NCBI GenBank assembly: GCA_002169365.1
Contig: NHLE01000032.1
Location: forward strand, 6,774 to 12,280
Direction: 5' to 3'
Source: Pelagibacteraceae bacterium TMED259
Lineage (GTDB): Bacteria; Pseudomonadota; Alphaproteobacteria; HIMB59
DNA length: 5,507 bases
Part shown: in pieces, positions 5,337 through 5,507 of the stretch
How positions within the stretch are numbered: the first letter of the stretch is position 1
Layout of the letters: each line of letters opens with the position of its first letter
Position numbers and translations under genes: made by a program
Notes under the pieces: generated by a model
Database searches by the model: none
Told to the model about the DNA's origin: nothing
The model's input: the letters and a program-made list of their open reading frames with translations, nothing else

Positions 5337-5407
5337 GAAAATTGAAATAACCACTATATATAGAAATCTTCGAGCCAATATGCTACTAAATTTAGAAAAT
5401 CAATATC

Positions 5408-5507
5408 ATGTTCCTATTTAGATTCCCTGAAAAAATTTCAAACTTTTTTTATATTGTGTATGGCTTTTTACTGTTGGCATCGATGGTATTTTTAATACCT
5501 CTTTTTA
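5408..5507 (+). CDS. Start of a putative membrane protein, cut by the right edge
   Basis: ATG at 5408 opens a frame that stays open to the end of the window (33 codons). The first residues (MFLFRFPEKISN) contain charged groups and are followed by an uninterrupted hydrophobic stretch (residues 13-33), as at the first helix of a transporter or other inner-membrane protein. A stop (TAG at 5393-5395) lies four codons upstream, so this ATG is the first usable start. No Shine-Dalgarno is seen. The family is not recognised from so short a piece; a small transporter subunit is only one possibility. In T-rich DNA a hydrophobic frame of this length can arise by chance, so confidence is moderate at best. 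Confidence 0.4.
   Translation, partial: MFLFRFPEKISNFFYIVYGFLLLASMVFLIPLF

Noticed and set aside
5234..5407. tRNA or other known RNA gene
   Set aside because: No T-arm GGTTCGA-type motif, no cloverleaf arms and no CCA end were found on either strand.
5408..5507. Naming the right-edge frame a TRAP transporter small permease
   Set aside because: One charged N-terminus and one hydrophobic stretch fit many membrane families; the diagnostic residues lie beyond the window.

Overview
The window is an AT-rich bacterial chromosomal segment of mostly housekeeping genes. The best guess for the host is an AT-rich, streamlined alphaproteobacterium, possibly marine. This rests on the alphaproteobacterial look of the Fe-type superoxide dismutase, a CTTGAAA / CCC-A-type heat-shock promoter with a ROSE-like leader before an IbpA-type small heat shock protein, and tightly packed convergent genes that overlap at their 3' ends. 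No mobile element, CRISPR array, rRNA or tRNA is visible.

Layout: 1-606 (+) is the C-terminal part of aspartate-semialdehyde dehydrogenase, cut by the left edge. 584-1381 (-) is a pyridoxal kinase-like protein, convergent with asd and overlapping it by 23 bp. 1382-1473 is a divergent promoter region. 1474-2067 (+) is sodB. 2105-2127 is a strong hairpin terminator shared with the convergent ibpA-like gene (2134-2580, -). 2581-2748 holds the ibpA leader and its heat-shock promoter, back to back with a promoter for a quinone oxidoreductase (2749-3720, +). 3704-5050 (-) is a class III aminotransferase that overlaps the oxidoreductase tail by 17 bp. Directly upstream of it and translationally overlapping is a 42-residue single-pass membrane protein (5043-5171, -). 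Region 5172-5407 holds no recognised gene, but it has a good sigma70-like promoter on the minus strand followed about 105 nt later by a strong intrinsic terminator. At the right edge a membrane protein appears to begin on the plus strand (5408 to the end).

The transcription units alternate in strand, so most genes are probably expressed separately rather than as one pathway. The functions are lysine/threonine/methionine precursor synthesis (asd), vitamin B6 salvage, superoxide defence (sodB), protein aggregation control (ibpA), quinone/carbonyl reduction and PLP-dependent transamination. The stress genes sodB, ibpA and qor are adjacent, but only ibpA shows a heat-shock promoter.

The parts worth a second look are regulatory or small: the three-hairpin leader of ibpA with its Shine-Dalgarno in the last hairpin, the apparently leaderless qor mRNA, the small membrane protein coupled to the aminotransferase, and the promoter-to-terminator unit upstream of it, which is either a small RNA or an attenuated leader.
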